From assembly GCA_050010595.1 (NCBI GenBank), contig JBEKKS010000003.1, forward strand, positions 62,001-126,000: a DNA stretch of 64,000 bases, given 5' to 3'. Below are positions 1 through 8,853 of the stretch, piece after piece; the stretch's first letter is position 1; each line of letters starts with the position of its first letter. The DNA is from Palsa-513 sp050010595 (GTDB lineage Bacteria > Actinomycetota > Thermoleophilia > Solirubrobacterales > Solirubrobacteraceae). The notes under the pieces are model-generated. The model saw only the letters and a program-made list of their open reading frames with translations, did no database searches and had not been told where the DNA came from. Position numbers and translations under genes: made by a program.

Positions 1-967
1 CCTGCAGATTCAATCCGGCCTCGTTATAGAGGGCCTTGACCTCCGGGTAGTAGGAGGAGTGGTAGAGCAGGTGCGCGAAATCGACGCCGACCGTCCCGGC
101 GCTCTCGCCGCCCGCCGCCGCTTCGAGCTGGCCGCGCGCGATCTCGATGAACTGCATCCCGGTGAGCCCGCCGCTGGAGTCGACGAAGTAGTCGTCGTAC
201 TGACCCTGCTCCTGGCCGGCGTAGTCGTAGACGCTCGGCTGCGTCGCATCTCCCCATGGCGAGACGTTCAGGAACGCCATCGCGAGGGCAAGCCGCGCAC
301 GGCCCTGCGCGGTCGTCTGTGCTGCCTGCGCGGCCGCGGTCAATTGCGCCGCGGTCTGAAAACCGTCAGCGAATCCCTGTGCGGGCCCGTCGACGAAGTT
401 GGTCAGCTTGATCTGCTCGCCCGGCGCCAGCAGGGCGTTGATCGCGTACTCGCCATCGAGCTGGTACTGGTTCATCACGTTCTCGCCGGCGACGATGCCG
501 CAGGTCGTCAGCGCCCCATTGATGCGGCCGTTCGAGTTCTGGTCCTCGAGCGCGCTGACGAGGCCACCCATCGAAGTGCCGAACGCGTACACATCGTGCA
601 GCCCCTGCGGGAGCAGGCGCTCGACGGTCGTCAGCGTCGCGAACTGGTCGGTCAGCGCGCTCCCGAGGGCCCACCAGGGACCGTTGGGGTTATACGACGA
701 TCCGGCCAGTGCGTAGCCATCCGCGAGCAGGGCCGCCTGCGTGACCGGGTCGGGGGCGTCCGCGGCCACCAGTGGACCGAACCCGTGGCTATAAAGGATC
801 AGCGTTCCGTTCCAGTTGGACGGGACATCGGCGATCCAGATCGTTCCATCGGGCAAGGTGCCCGTGTAATGCGTCGACGATGCGGCCGAAGCGCCGCCTG
901 CCGTCATCAGCCCAGCGGCCATCCCGACGGCGAGCAACGCGCCGAGGCGCGCTTTTAGCCCTCTCAT
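1..967 (-). CDS. Secreted alpha/beta hydrolase, C-terminus cut by window edge
   Basis: Reading from ATG at 967 toward position 1, the frame stays open to the window edge (about 322 residues seen). Residues 1-28 look like a signal peptide (basic start, hydrophobic stretch, small residues ending in GGASAAS), so the product is probably exported. The motif YAFGTSMGG at about residues 127-135 is a serine-hydrolase nucleophile elbow with Ser132 as likely nucleophile; an earlier LYSHGFG at 58-64 fits the oxyanion-hole HG motif of the fold. The Asp/His of the triad lie in the unseen or undetermined part. It is divergent from a MarR-type gene, which may control it. The substrate cannot be told; neighbouring sugar genes make a polysaccharide-side-chain esterase possible but this is guesswork. 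Confidence 0.75.
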   Translation of the reverse strand, partial: MRGLKARLGALLAVGMAAGLMTAGGASAASSTHYTGTLPDGTIWIADVPSNWNGTLILYSHGFGPLVAADAPDPVTQAALLADGYALAGSSYNPNGPWWALGSALTDQFATLTTVERLLPQGLHDVYAFGTSMGGLVSALEDQNSNGRINGALTTCGIVAGENVMNQYQLDGEYAINALLAPGEQIKLTNFVDGPAQGFADGFQTAAQLTAAAQAAQTTAQGRARLALAMAFLNVSPWGDATQPSVYDYAGQEQGQYDDYFVDSSGGLTGMQFIEIARGQLEAAAGGESAGTVGVDFAHLLYHSSYYPEVKALYNEAGLNLQ

Positions 968-1026
968 CAGATCTCCCTCTCCTCGAGATCTCGCCGAGTC
1001 ACTCGCGCCCGGCGAGTTTCGCGGCC

Positions 1027-1061
1027 ACCCTAGCAATATCAAGGCCCTTGTCAAGTACTTG
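1027..1061 (-). promoter_or_regulatory. Putative promoter of the hydrolase with overlapping palindrome
   Basis: On the minus strand TTGACA (1049-1054) and TAGGGT (1027-1032) are spaced 16 bp apart, upstream of the hydrolase start at 967. A perfect palindrome CAAGTACTTG (1052-1061) overlaps the -35 box. Its size and position suit a MarR-type operator for the divergent regulator, but binding is inferred. Confidence 0.4.
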
Positions 1062-1120
1062 CTGGTCGAGGGATCGGTGAGCGCCGTCGACCACCGGTCC
1101 GTCCAGTAGCCTCCCGCGCG

Positions 1121-1639
1121 ATGGCCCGAGTCAAGTCGTCGTCGGCCTCGTTGGCGCTGCCGCTGACAACCGCCGATGCAAGCGCTTCCCGCGTCGGTTA
1201 TTTGCTCTACCGCGTTGAGCGTCGGCTACGCCGCCGGCTCGATGCGATGCTCCGAGCACACGGGATCACGACGACCGAGTACGTCGCGCTGAGCGTGCTG
1301 CGCGCTCACGAGGGCATGTCGAGCGCAGACCTGGCGCGCTGGACGTTCGTTACCCCACAGGCGATGAGCCTCGTGATCGGCACGCTCGAACGGCGCGGTT
1401 TGATCAGCCGCTCGCCGGATGAGCGCCATCGACGCGTGCTGAAGTCTGCCGTCACGGCGCGCGGCGCGCGACTTCTCGAGCGCTGCGACGAGGCGATGGA
1501 CACGATCGAGGGGGACATGCTCGACGAGCTCGACGCGGGCGCACGCGAAGAGTTGCGACACGCACTCTTGTCGTGCGCACGCTCACTCGAGGTAACGCAC
1601 CCGCTACCGGCCGCACGGCGCGCACCGCAGCCCGTCTAG
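1121..1639 (+). CDS. MarR-family transcriptional regulator
   Basis: The 172-residue protein has the MarR winged-helix layout. A dimerisation helix covers about residues 24-47 (VGYLLYRVERRLRRRLDAML), the helix-turn-helix about 55-95 with recognition helix TPQAMSLVIGTLERRGLI, a wing with SPDERHRRV at 97-105, and a C-terminal dimerisation helix to about 155. MarR proteins usually bind a palindrome near their own or a divergent gene and release it on binding a small aromatic ligand. Here the divergent partner is the secreted hydrolase. Start ATG at 1121 gives a normal family length. The tail (HPLPAARRAPQPV) is extra and probably disordered. Confidence 0.85.
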   Translation: MARVKSSSASLALPLTTADASASRVGYLLYRVERRLRRRLDAMLRAHGITTTEYVALSVLRAHEGMSSADLARWTFVTPQAMSLVIGTLERRGLISRSPDERHRRVLKSAVTARGARLLERCDEAMDTIEGDMLDELDAGAREELRHALLSCARSLEVTHPLPAARRAPQPV

Positions 1640-1645
1640 AGCAGG

Positions 1646-3316
1646 CTAGGCAGCGGCGCTGCGCGGGTGGTGCTCGGCAGCCTGCGGCGCGCCGGAGGCA
1701 GGGATCCAACGGTGGAGCGTGTCGACGAGCACGCTGCGGCGCATCGGCTTGCTGATGTAGTCATCCATACCGGCAGCAAGGCATCGCTGGCGGTCGTCAT
1801 CCATCGCCCGCGCCGTCATCGCGATCACCGGCACCTTGGCAGCATCGCCGTCGAGGCGGCGAATCTCCGCGGTCGCCTCGAAGCCGTCCATCCTCGGCAT
1901 CTGGCAGTCCATCAGGACGGCCGCGTAATCACCGGTCATCACCGCCTCGAGTGCGGCGCGACCGTCCGCCACGACCTCGCAGCGACAGCCGATCCGCTCC
2001 AGAGCACGGGCGGTGACGAGCTGGTTGACCGGGCTGTCCTCTGCGACGAGCACCAGTGGGGGAGTCGACCAGAACGGCGCGGCCGAAGGTAGACGGTGGG
2101 GCTCGTCGCCCGCGGCACCGCCGGCGCCGACTGACACGAGCGCGAGCTCGACCCGGAAAGTGCTCCCGACCCCAGGCTCGCTGGTGGCGCTGATCGTCCC
2201 GCCCATCAGTTCGATCAGCTCGCGCGAGATCGCCAGACCTAGACCGGTCCCGCCGTAGTGTCGCGTGGTTGAGACATCAGCCTGCGTGAACGGCTCGAAG
2301 AGGTGCTCGAGGAAACCCGGCTCGATCCCGATTCCGGTATCGGCAACCTCGACGGCGATCGGCACGACGCCGTCGGCTGCCGCCCGAGCAGTGACGCTGA
2401 CCTTCACGGCACCCCGAGCGGTGAACTTCACTGCATTCGCAGCGAGATTGAGGACGATCTGCTGAAGCCGCCGGCCGTCCCCGCGGGCGCGCCGCGGCAC
2501 CTCGTCGCCGATCGACAGCGTCAGCGTGAGCTTCTTCGCGCGCGCTTGCGCGCTCGCGATGGCGCAGGTCTCGGTGAGTGCTCGGTGCAGATCGAACTCG
2601 GTCGCGTCGAGCTCGAGGCGGCCCGCCTCGATCTTGGACAGGTCGAGCACATCGTTGATGATCGCCAGCATCTGCTCGCCCGATCGTCCGATCTGCTCGG
2701 TGAACTCGCGCTGCTCCGCGGTGAGCTCCGTGTCCATCAACAGCTCGGTCATGCCGATCACGCCGTTCATCGGGGTGCGGATCTCGTGGCTCACGTTGGC
2801 GAGGAACGCCGACTTGAGGTTCGAGGCCTCGAGCGCCTGGTCGCGCGCGACCGCAAGCTCGGCGTTGATGCGGTTACGCTCCTGCTCGGCCTGGACTTGG
2901 CCCGTCACGTCGCGCGAGATCCCGAACGTCCCGACGATACTTCCGCGATCGTCTCGCAGTGGCAGCTTCGTCGTCGAGACCCATGCATCGGGCCGGTTAT
3001 CGAAGGTCTCGCGCTCGATCTTCGCAGCCATCGGCTCGCCGGTCGCCATCACCTGCTGCTCATCGATGAACGCGGCCTCGGCGTGGGGACGGCTGAAGAC
3101 ATCGAAATCGGTCTTACCGATCACATCGCTGAGCTCGCGCCCGTGACCCTCTGCCGCCAGCCAGCCCGCGCTGACCAGCAGGAAGCGACTGTCCGCGTCC
3201 TTGAAAAACACGCGCTCCTCCGTGCTGGAGATCAGGTTGTGCATGCACAGGCGCTCGATCTCCTCGGGCGAGACACCGCTCAGGCTGTCTTTGGGTCTGG
3301 ATCTCCACATGGCCAT
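1646..3316 (-). CDS. PAS-domain hybrid sensor histidine kinase
   Basis: The 556-residue protein has no clear membrane segment and is probably cytosolic. Order: PAS domain about 18-140, coiled coil 142-168, HisKA with H-box SHEIRTPMNG (His177), HATPase with N-box (NLAANAVKF, about 290-298), G1 DTGIGI and G2 GTGLGL boxes, then a receiver domain about 420-545. The receiver has acidic pair Glu426/Asp427, phospho-acceptor Asp470 in LMDCQMPRMDG and Lys533 in ISKP. This is a hybrid phosphorelay kinase; no Hpt or partner regulator lies nearby. Its PAS domain is strikingly similar to that of the chemoreceptor-like protein at 13870-14802. A second ATG lies two codons in (3310). Signal and output are unknown. 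Confidence 0.9.
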   Translation of the reverse strand: MAMWRSRPKDSLSGVSPEEIERLCMHNLISSTEERVFFKDADSRFLLVSAGWLAAEGHGRELSDVIGKTDFDVFSRPHAEAAFIDEQQVMATGEPMAAKIERETFDNRPDAWVSTTKLPLRDDRGSIVGTFGISRDVTGQVQAEQERNRINAELAVARDQALEASNLKSAFLANVSHEIRTPMNGVIGMTELLMDTELTAEQREFTEQIGRSGEQMLAIINDVLDLSKIEAGRLELDATEFDLHRALTETCAIASAQARAKKLTLTLSIGDEVPRRARGDGRRLQQIVLNLAANAVKFTARGAVKVSVTARAAADGVVPIAVEVADTGIGIEPGFLEHLFEPFTQADVSTTRHYGGTGLGLAISRELIELMGGTISATSEPGVGSTFRVELALVSVGAGGAAGDEPHRLPSAAPFWSTPPLVLVAEDSPVNQLVTARALERIGCRCEVVADGRAALEAVMTGDYAAVLMDCQMPRMDGFEATAEIRRLDGDAAKVPVIAMTARAMDDDRQRCLAAGMDDYISKPMRRSVLVDTLHRWIPASGAPQAAEHHPRSAAA

Positions 3317-3502
3317 GCCGACCGACTGCAGTCGTCTCCTCTATCGGCAAATAAGCCGAACGACAGAACGTAGTTCTTACGTAGGCCGGTAGACGCCGCC
3401 TACGGTGAGCAGCGGCCGCAGCGCGATCGTACATACGTCCACAACCCCCTGGCGCAACGCGCCCTGCAGCCGTCTCGCGGCCGTCAGCGCGCCGCGCCCG
3501 GC

Positions 3503-5011
3503 TCAGACGCCTCCGGCCAGGCGGTAATAAGCCTGGTTCCAGCGCAGCTCGTTGCGGAAGTCGCGGATCCGGGTGTCGCCGTCGATTCGGAGCAACTCGA
3601 TCCCGGCGATCTCGGCGAAGTCGGCAATGACCTCCGTGTCGAGCGCAGCCGTGAACACGGTGTGATGCGGTCCCCCGGCCGCGAGCCACGCCTCGCAGGC
3701 GGTGGCAAAGTCCGGCTTCGGTTCCCAGAGGGCGCGCGCGACTGGGAGCTTCGGCAGCGGTTGCGGCGGTGCTACGACGTCGATCTCGTTGACGAGCAAG
3801 CGCAGGCGGTCGCCAAGGTCGAGCACGGCGACGACGATCGCCGGGCCTGTCGCGGCGTCGAAGACGAGCCGGACAGGATCCTCGCGACCCCCGATCGAAA
3901 GCGGATGGATCTCGCAAGAGGGCTTGCCCGCCGCGATCGAAGGGCAGACCTCGAGCATGTGGGCGCCAAGGATCAGTGGCGGATCCGCTGCGAGGTCGTA
4001 TGTGTAGTCCTCCATGAACGACGTGCCGCCCGCGAGACCGGTTGCCATCACCTTCATGATCCGCAGCAGCGCGGCGGTCTTCCAGTCGCCCTCCGCGCCA
4101 AAGCCATAACCGTCCGCCATCAGACGCTGCGAAGCGATGCCCGGCAACTGCCGGATCCCGTGGAGATCTTCGAAGGTATCGGTATACGCGCCGTAGCCAC
4201 CGTCCTCGAGGAACGACCGCAGGCCGCCCTCGATCCTCGCGGCCTCGCGCAGGGCGTCGCGCTGCGCGCCGCCGGCACGCAGCTCCGCCACCATCGTGTA
4301 GGACGCTTCGTAGTCTGCGATCAGCTCGTCGATCGTCGCGTCGCTGACCGCGGCGATTGCGTCGGCGAGGTCGCCCACGCCGTAGCTGTTGGTGGCAAAG
4401 CCCAGCTGCATCTGGGCGCCAACCTTGTTGCCCTCGGTGACGGCAACGTTGCGCATGTTGTCGCCGAAGCGCACGACGTTGAGGTGTTGCGACTCGCGCC
4501 AGCCACAGGCAGCGCGACACCAGGCACCAATCCGCGCCCGTACCGAGGGCTCGCTCCAATGGCCGACGACCGTCTTGCGACGCAGACCCAGCCGGGTCGC
4601 CATGAAGCCGAACTCGCGGTCCCCATGGGCCGATTGGTGGAGGTTCATGTAGTCCATGTCGATCTCCGCCCACGGGAGCGCGGCGCGGTACTGCGTGTGA
4701 AGGTGAAGCAGCGGCTTCTGCAGCCGGCTCAACCCGGCGATCCAGTTCTTCGCCGGCGAGAAGGTGTGCATCCAGACAACGACCCCGACGCAGTGCTCGG
4801 CAGCATTGGCTTGCGCGCAAACCTCCTGGATCGCCTCGGGGGAGATCACGACCGGCTTGCCGACGACGCGTACCGGTATCTCCTGCGCCGCGTCGAGCGC
4901 CGCCGCAATCTCGCGCGCGTCCGCGTCCACCTGGCCAAGCACGACGTCGCCGTAGAGCAGGTGGCTCCCAGGTACAAACCAAATCTCGTACTGCTCAAGC
5001 TGCTTGGACAT
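3503..5011 (-). CDS. araA: L-arabinose isomerase
   Basis: The product converts L-arabinose to L-ribulose, the first step of bacterial arabinose catabolism. From ATG 5011 it has 502 residues, close to the roughly 500 of known AraA. The N-terminus EIWFVPGSHLLYGD and the stretches MHTFSPAKNWIAGL and LLHLHTQYRAALPW are AraA hallmarks; NVVRFGDNMRNVAVTEGNKV and an LHQSAHGDREFGF segment with catalytic-type residues are also present. GGAGG lies 6 bases before ATG 5011, which decides this start over an in-frame TTG at 5032 that would overlap araD. It is last in araB-araD-araA, all minus strand. Confidence 0.95.
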   Translation of the reverse strand: MSKQLEQYEIWFVPGSHLLYGDVVLGQVDADAREIAAALDAAQEIPVRVVGKPVVISPEAIQEVCAQANAAEHCVGVVVWMHTFSPAKNWIAGLSRLQKPLLHLHTQYRAALPWAEIDMDYMNLHQSAHGDREFGFMATRLGLRRKTVVGHWSEPSVRARIGAWCRAACGWRESQHLNVVRFGDNMRNVAVTEGNKVGAQMQLGFATNSYGVGDLADAIAAVSDATIDELIADYEASYTMVAELRAGGAQRDALREAARIEGGLRSFLEDGGYGAYTDTFEDLHGIRQLPGIASQRLMADGYGFGAEGDWKTAALLRIMKVMATGLAGGTSFMEDYTYDLAADPPLILGAHMLEVCPSIAAGKPSCEIHPLSIGGREDPVRLVFDAATGPAIVVAVLDLGDRLRLLVNEIDVVAPPQPLPKLPVARALWEPKPDFATACEAWLAAGGPHHTVFTAALDTEVIADFAEIAGIELLRIDGDTRIRDFRNELRWNQAYYRLAGGV

Positions 5012-5028
5012 CAGAGGCCTCCGGCTGG

Positions 5029-5697
5029 TCAAGCGTCGGCCGGCCGCTGGCCATAGACATTCTGGTAGCGGTCATACAACGCGTCGATATCTTCAACATC
5101 CAGCGGCAGCGGCTCGCCGAGCGTGCGCGCAAGGAGCACCGTCCGCGCCACGTCCTCGCACATGATCGCGGCCTTCACGGCATCACGGGCGCTGGCGCCG
5201 ATCGTGAACACCCCGTGGTTTTTCATCAAGACAGCCGGCGAGCGATGCCCCTCGAGCGTCGCGACGATGCCGACCCCGATCTCCTCGCCGCCGATCCGCG
5301 CAAACGGTCCGACCGGGATCTCGCCGCCGAACTCGTCCGCCATCGCGGTCAGGACGCAAGGGATCGACATGTTGCATGCGGCCCATGCAGTCGCATAAGT
5401 GCTGTGCGTGTGTACGACGCCGCCGACGTGCTCCAGCGCGCGATACACGTAAAGGTGCGTGGCGGTGTCGCTGGAGGGCGCGAGGTCACCCTCGACGACG
5501 TTGCCCTGGAGATCAACGACCACCATTTGCTCGGCGGTGAGGTCGTCATAGCTGATGCCGCTCGGCTTGATCACGACGAGATCCTCGCCCGGAATGCGCG
5601 CGGAAACGTTGCCGCTGGTCCAAGCGACGAGGTTGTTACGCGGCAGCTCCGCGTGGAGGGCAACGAGCGCCCGCCGCGCGTCCGCGACAGCGCTCAC
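5029..5697 (-). CDS. araD: L-ribulose-5-phosphate 4-epimerase
   Basis: This 222-residue class II aldolase-family protein should convert L-ribulose 5-phosphate to D-xylulose 5-phosphate for the pentose phosphate pathway. Visible zinc-ligand motifs are HTHS (His95, His97) and KNHG (His171 region); SGNVSARI and KPSGISYDDL are the phosphate-binding signatures. The GTG start at 5697 overlaps the araB stop (GTGA), so translation is probably coupled. Length matches E. coli AraD (231 residues). Together with araB and araA it completes the isomerase-kinase-epimerase route. Confidence 0.95.
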   Translation of the reverse strand: MSAVADARRALVALHAELPRNNLVAWTSGNVSARIPGEDLVVIKPSGISYDDLTAEQMVVVDLQGNVVEGDLAPSSDTATHLYVYRALEHVGGVVHTHSTYATAWAACNMSIPCVLTAMADEFGGEIPVGPFARIGGEEIGVGIVATLEGHRSPAVLMKNHGVFTIGASARDAVKAAIMCEDVARTVLLARTLGEPLPLDVEDIDALYDRYQNVYGQRPADA

Positions 5698-7388
5698 CGA
5701 GCCACCGGCTCGCGGGTCGAGACGCGCTCGCGGATCCGCTTGAGCTCGTGCATCATCTCGACATGCTCACGACCAAGCGAGTCGTGCAGCTCACGGTAGA
5801 GCGTGTAGATCTCCTCGTAAACGGACACCGCCTGCGGATTCGGATCGTAGGTTGCGCCGACCGCCGGCTTGAGCGTATCGATCGCCTCCATGATGTCGCC
5901 GAAGCCGCCAGCCTCGCGGCCCGCCGCAACTGCACCAAACAGCGCGGCACCGCGCGCGGGTATCAGCGTTGACGCCGGGACGGTGACGCGCCGCCCGCTC
6001 GTGTCGGCGAGCAGCTGCATCGTCAGCGGGCTCTTCTCGGCAAGCCCACCGCAGGCGACGATTTGCTCGAGCCGCAGGCCGCCGTCCTCGAAGTTGTCGA
6101 CGATCCGCCGGCTCCCGAACGCGATCGATTCGAGCAGGGCGCGGTAGATCTCCGCCGGCGTCGTTCGAAGCGTGAGCCCGATGATCGCACCGCTGAGGTC
6201 GGCATCGGCGAGGATCGTCCGGTTGCCGTTCCACCAGTCCAGCGCGATCAGGCCGCTGGCGCCGGGCGCGATCCGCGCAGCATCCCGCTCGAGCTCGACG
6301 TAGCGCGTGCTGTCCTTGTCGGCGTCGAACAGACCGACAAACCACGCAAGCATGTCGCCGACTGCCGGCTGCCCGGCCTCGTAGCCGTACATGCCCGGCA
6401 GCACGCCCTCCTTGACCACACCGGTGATCCCCGGAACGAGCACCTCGTCGCGGTTGACGACAACGTCGCAGATCGAGGTCCCGATCACGATCAGGAAGCT
6501 CGCCGGATCGAGCACACCGGCGCCCGGACCAGAGACGAAGGAGTCGACATTGCCGACGGCAACGGCGACCGACGGGCTGAGCCCGAGCTTCTCGGCGACG
6601 CCGGGGCGCAGCGTGCCGGCGCTTGTCCCGAGCGAGTAGAAGGTGCTGCCGAGCTTTTCGCCGGGCGCGTCGAAACCGGGGAACGCAGCGGTGAAGTAGT
6701 CGGTCGCCGGGAGCCCCTCGTCCGGTGACCAGAGGGCTTTGTAACCGGCCGAGCAGCTGGCGCGCCGCTCGTTGCCGCTCATGTACCAGACGATCCAGTC
6801 GAGGGCCTCGATGAACCCGTCGCAGGCGTCGTAGACCTCACGATCCTCGAGCCAGATCTGGATCAGCTTCGGGAAGTACCACTCGGAGGAGATCCTCCCG
6901 CCGTAGCGCTTGATGAAAGCTTCGTCGCGCTCCTGGGCGACCTCGTTCAGGCGATCGGCAACGTACTGGGCTGCGTGGTGCTTCCAGAGCTTCGGCCAGG
7001 CGTGCGGGTGCGAGCGCCACTCGTCGAGCCGGCAGAGCGGCGTGCCGTCGGCGGTGACCGGCAGCACCGTGCAGCAGGTGAAGTCGACCCCGATACCGAT
7101 CACCGCAGCAGGGTCGATCCCGGCCTTGGCGATCGCAGCGGGCACGCCACGATCGACGACCAGCTGCCAATCGTCGGGATCCTGTAGCGCCCAGTCACCC
7201 GCAAGCGCGTCGCCTGTGGAGGGGAGCGTCTCGTCGATCACGAGGCTCGGGTAAGGCACCACCTCGACGCTCAGCTCGCTGCCGTCGCTGAGGTCGAGCA
7301 CGAGGACACGCCCGGACTCGGTCCCGAAGTCGATGCCGAGCGTGTACGCGCGGCGGTTTTCGGGCACGGTCAGCGACCCTTCCTGCAA
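5694..7388 (-). CDS. araB: L-ribulokinase
   Basis: FGGY-family sugar kinase that phosphorylates L-ribulose with ATP. The N-terminal phosphate-binding motif GIDFGTESGRVLVLD and the ribulokinase-specific GVDFTCCTVLPV and LDEWRSHPHAWPKLWKHHAA segments are clear, as is GSRRIVDNFEDGGL plus ACGGLAEKS in the C-terminal domain. The frame extends to an ATG at 7421, but that ATG lies inside the operator palindrome. TTG at 7388 has GGAGG 7 bases upstream and gives 564 residues; GTG at 7367 (557 residues) with AGGAAGGG upstream is a close alternative. First gene of araBDA, transcribed from the promoter at 7412-7440. Confidence 0.95.
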   Translation of the reverse strand: MQEGSLTVPENRRAYTLGIDFGTESGRVLVLDLSDGSELSVEVVPYPSLVIDETLPSTGDALAGDWALQDPDDWQLVVDRGVPAAIAKAGIDPAAVIGIGVDFTCCTVLPVTADGTPLCRLDEWRSHPHAWPKLWKHHAAQYVADRLNEVAQERDEAFIKRYGGRISSEWYFPKLIQIWLEDREVYDACDGFIEALDWIVWYMSGNERRASCSAGYKALWSPDEGLPATDYFTAAFPGFDAPGEKLGSTFYSLGTSAGTLRPGVAEKLGLSPSVAVAVGNVDSFVSGPGAGVLDPASFLIVIGTSICDVVVNRDEVLVPGITGVVKEGVLPGMYGYEAGQPAVGDMLAWFVGLFDADKDSTRYVELERDAARIAPGASGLIALDWWNGNRTILADADLSGAIIGLTLRTTPAEIYRALLESIAFGSRRIVDNFEDGGLRLEQIVACGGLAEKSPLTMQLLADTSGRRVTVPASTLIPARGAALFGAVAAGREAGGFGDIMEAIDTLKPAVGATYDPNPQAVSVYEEIYTLYRELHDSLGREHVEMMHELKRIRERVSTREPVAR

Positions 7389-7399
7389 GACCTCGCCTC

Positions 7400-7440
7400 C
7401 ATTGCAAACGCATCTAAGCATACGTATGCAGGCACGTCAA
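7400..7440 (-). promoter_or_regulatory. araB promoter with LacI-type operator in the spacer
   Basis: On the minus strand TTGACG (7435-7440), a 17-bp spacer and TTAGAT (7412-7417) form a sigma70-like promoter. The spacer contains the perfect palindrome GCATACGTATGC (7418-7429), with the central CG typical of LacI-family operators. Positions 7400-7431 are identical over 32 bp to 8727-8758 in front of the importer operon. A second TGC/GCA pair (TTGCAAACGCAT, 7402-7413) follows downstream. Co-regulation by the LacI gene between them is inferred. Confidence 0.7.
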
Positions 7441-7480
7441 TGCGCGGTCGTCCGTGTCTCAGCAAATGCCTACCGACGGC

Positions 7481-8545
7481 TCAGGTGCGCGCCGCGGGCG
7501 CAGTCGAGCGACGCACGATCAGCTTTGGCTTGAAGACAACGCGAGCGTTGCGCTCGGGCCGCTCCCCGACCGCCAGCTCGATGCCGGCGGCGATGATCTT
7601 CGACGTCGGCATCTTGACAGTGGTCAGGCTCGGGACGGTCCCGGCGGCGATCGGGATATCGTCGAAGCCGACTATCGACAGCCGATCCGGCACCGCCACG
7701 CCGCTCTCGAAAGCGCCGTGAATCACGCCCATCGCGAGGATGTCAGTCGCCGCGAGGATCGCCGTCGGCGGCTCGCTCAGCGCGATCAGATCGCGCACCG
7801 CGCGCTCCCCGCCCTCGATCCCGTTCGGGACGTGGCGGACATAGCCGTCGTGCAGCGGGATGTGCGCGCTGCCGAGATACTCCTCGTAAGCCCCCTGGCG
7901 CTCGCGGATGTCGCCGAGCTGGTCGGGACCGACAAAGGCGATCCGCCGATGACCGAGATCGAGCAGGTGGGTCATCGCGGCGCGCACGCCGGCGCGGTTG
8001 TCGACGCTGACCGTAGGAAACGAGTGACGACGCCCCTCTGAACCGTGCCACAGCGCAACGACACGAACGTGCGAGCTGCGCAGATCCTCGAACAGTCGCG
8101 GCTCGTCGCGCAAGTCCCCGAGCAGGACGATCGCGTCGCACTGTCGCGCCTCGAGCACCGCCGTAAGCGCTACAGCCTCATCCGCCGCCGCCTGCGCGTG
8201 GCCGAGCACGACCGAATAGCCGCGCACCTTGGCCTGCAGCGAGAGAGACTCGACAGCGCCTGCAAAAAACGGGTCGGTGATGTCACGCACGACCGCCCCG
8301 AGCAGCATCGACGGAGCGCCGCGCAGCGCCCGCGCAAAGGGGTGGGGCTGGTAGCCGAGCTCGGCGGCGATCGAGCGCACGCGCTGTCGCGTTTCATCCG
8401 AGACGCGGATCAGAACAGGTGCGTCATTGAGGATGCGCGAGACGGTACTCTGCGCTACGCCGGCGGCCTCGGCGATGTCCTTCATCGTCGGAGGTCGGCG
8501 ACGTAGTCGATCAGCAGGAGGAGTACTGCTGCGGCGAACGCTCAC
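7481..8545 (-). CDS. LacI-family regulator, probable arabinose repressor
   Basis: The 354-residue protein has an N-terminal helix-turn-helix at about 20-45 (MKDIAEAAGVAQSTVSRIL) with hinge YQPHPFARALRG, then a periplasmic-binding-protein-like sensor domain (LGAVVRDITDPFFAGAVESL; FPTVSVDNRAG; SIVGFDDIPIA). It lies between araB and the importer, which carry the same operator, so it is the likely regulator with L-arabinose or a derivative as inducer (inference). The start is GTG 8545; ATG 8485, exactly at the helix-turn-helix, would remove a basic 20-residue extension that could contact DNA. Neither start has a good Shine-Dalgarno site. Confidence 0.9.
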   Translation of the reverse strand: MSVRRSSTPPADRLRRRPPTMKDIAEAAGVAQSTVSRILNDAPVLIRVSDETRQRVRSIAAELGYQPHPFARALRGAPSMLLGAVVRDITDPFFAGAVESLSLQAKVRGYSVVLGHAQAAADEAVALTAVLEARQCDAIVLLGDLRDEPRLFEDLRSSHVRVVALWHGSEGRRHSFPTVSVDNRAGVRAAMTHLLDLGHRRIAFVGPDQLGDIRERQGAYEEYLGSAHIPLHDGYVRHVPNGIEGGERAVRDLIALSEPPTAILAATDILAMGVIHGAFESGVAVPDRLSIVGFDDIPIAAGTVPSLTTVKMPTSKIIAAGIELAVGERPERNARVVFKPKLIVRRSTAPAART

Positions 8546-8716
8546 AATCGGGGTTTGCCGCAGTTTGGGGTCATGCGAGAAAGACTTGGACGGCCGTTAA
8601 CGGTTGCATCGAGGTGTCCTGACCTGCGCTGCACATTATCGCGTGCGCGTGGAAGGGCTCGCCGGCGCGTCCGGGCGCAGCTTCAGATGCCCGATCCGCG
8701 TTGCGCCCGGTACCGG
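8546..8716. other. Upstream half of the 308-bp divergent regulator/importer intergenic region
   Basis: No gene is seen. On the minus strand GATAAT (8635-8640) could be a -10 box for the LacI gene, with no convincing -35. A perfect palindrome CCGTTAACGG (8594-8603) lies between it and the start codon and might be an autoregulatory site. Both readings are weak. Confidence 0.3.
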
Positions 8717-8758
8717 TTGACGCGGACTGCATACGTATGCTTAGATGCGTTTGCAATG
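8717..8758 (+). promoter_or_regulatory. Importer-operon promoter with LacI-type operator in the spacer
   Basis: TTGACG (8717-8722), an 18-bp spacer and TTAGAT (8741-8746) form the promoter; the palindrome GCATACGTATGC (8729-8740) fills the spacer, just as at araB. Bases 8727-8758 match the araB element exactly, and similarity stops abruptly after them. Repressor binding here would block RNA polymerase directly. Confidence 0.7.
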
Positions 8759-8853
8759 CCTTGGTCGGCTTGTAGCAGTGGGGAGAGGAGCGGCTACTCG
8801 GTTTCGAGTTGCGACCTTTCGTTCGCCCACCTACGGAATCAAGTGGCAACACG

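Noticed and set aside
59..958. Long plus-strand open frame opposite the hydrolase
   Set aside because: Arginine-rich, no ribosome-binding site and no domain; it is the antisense shadow of the real minus-strand gene, which carries a signal peptide and GTSMGG.
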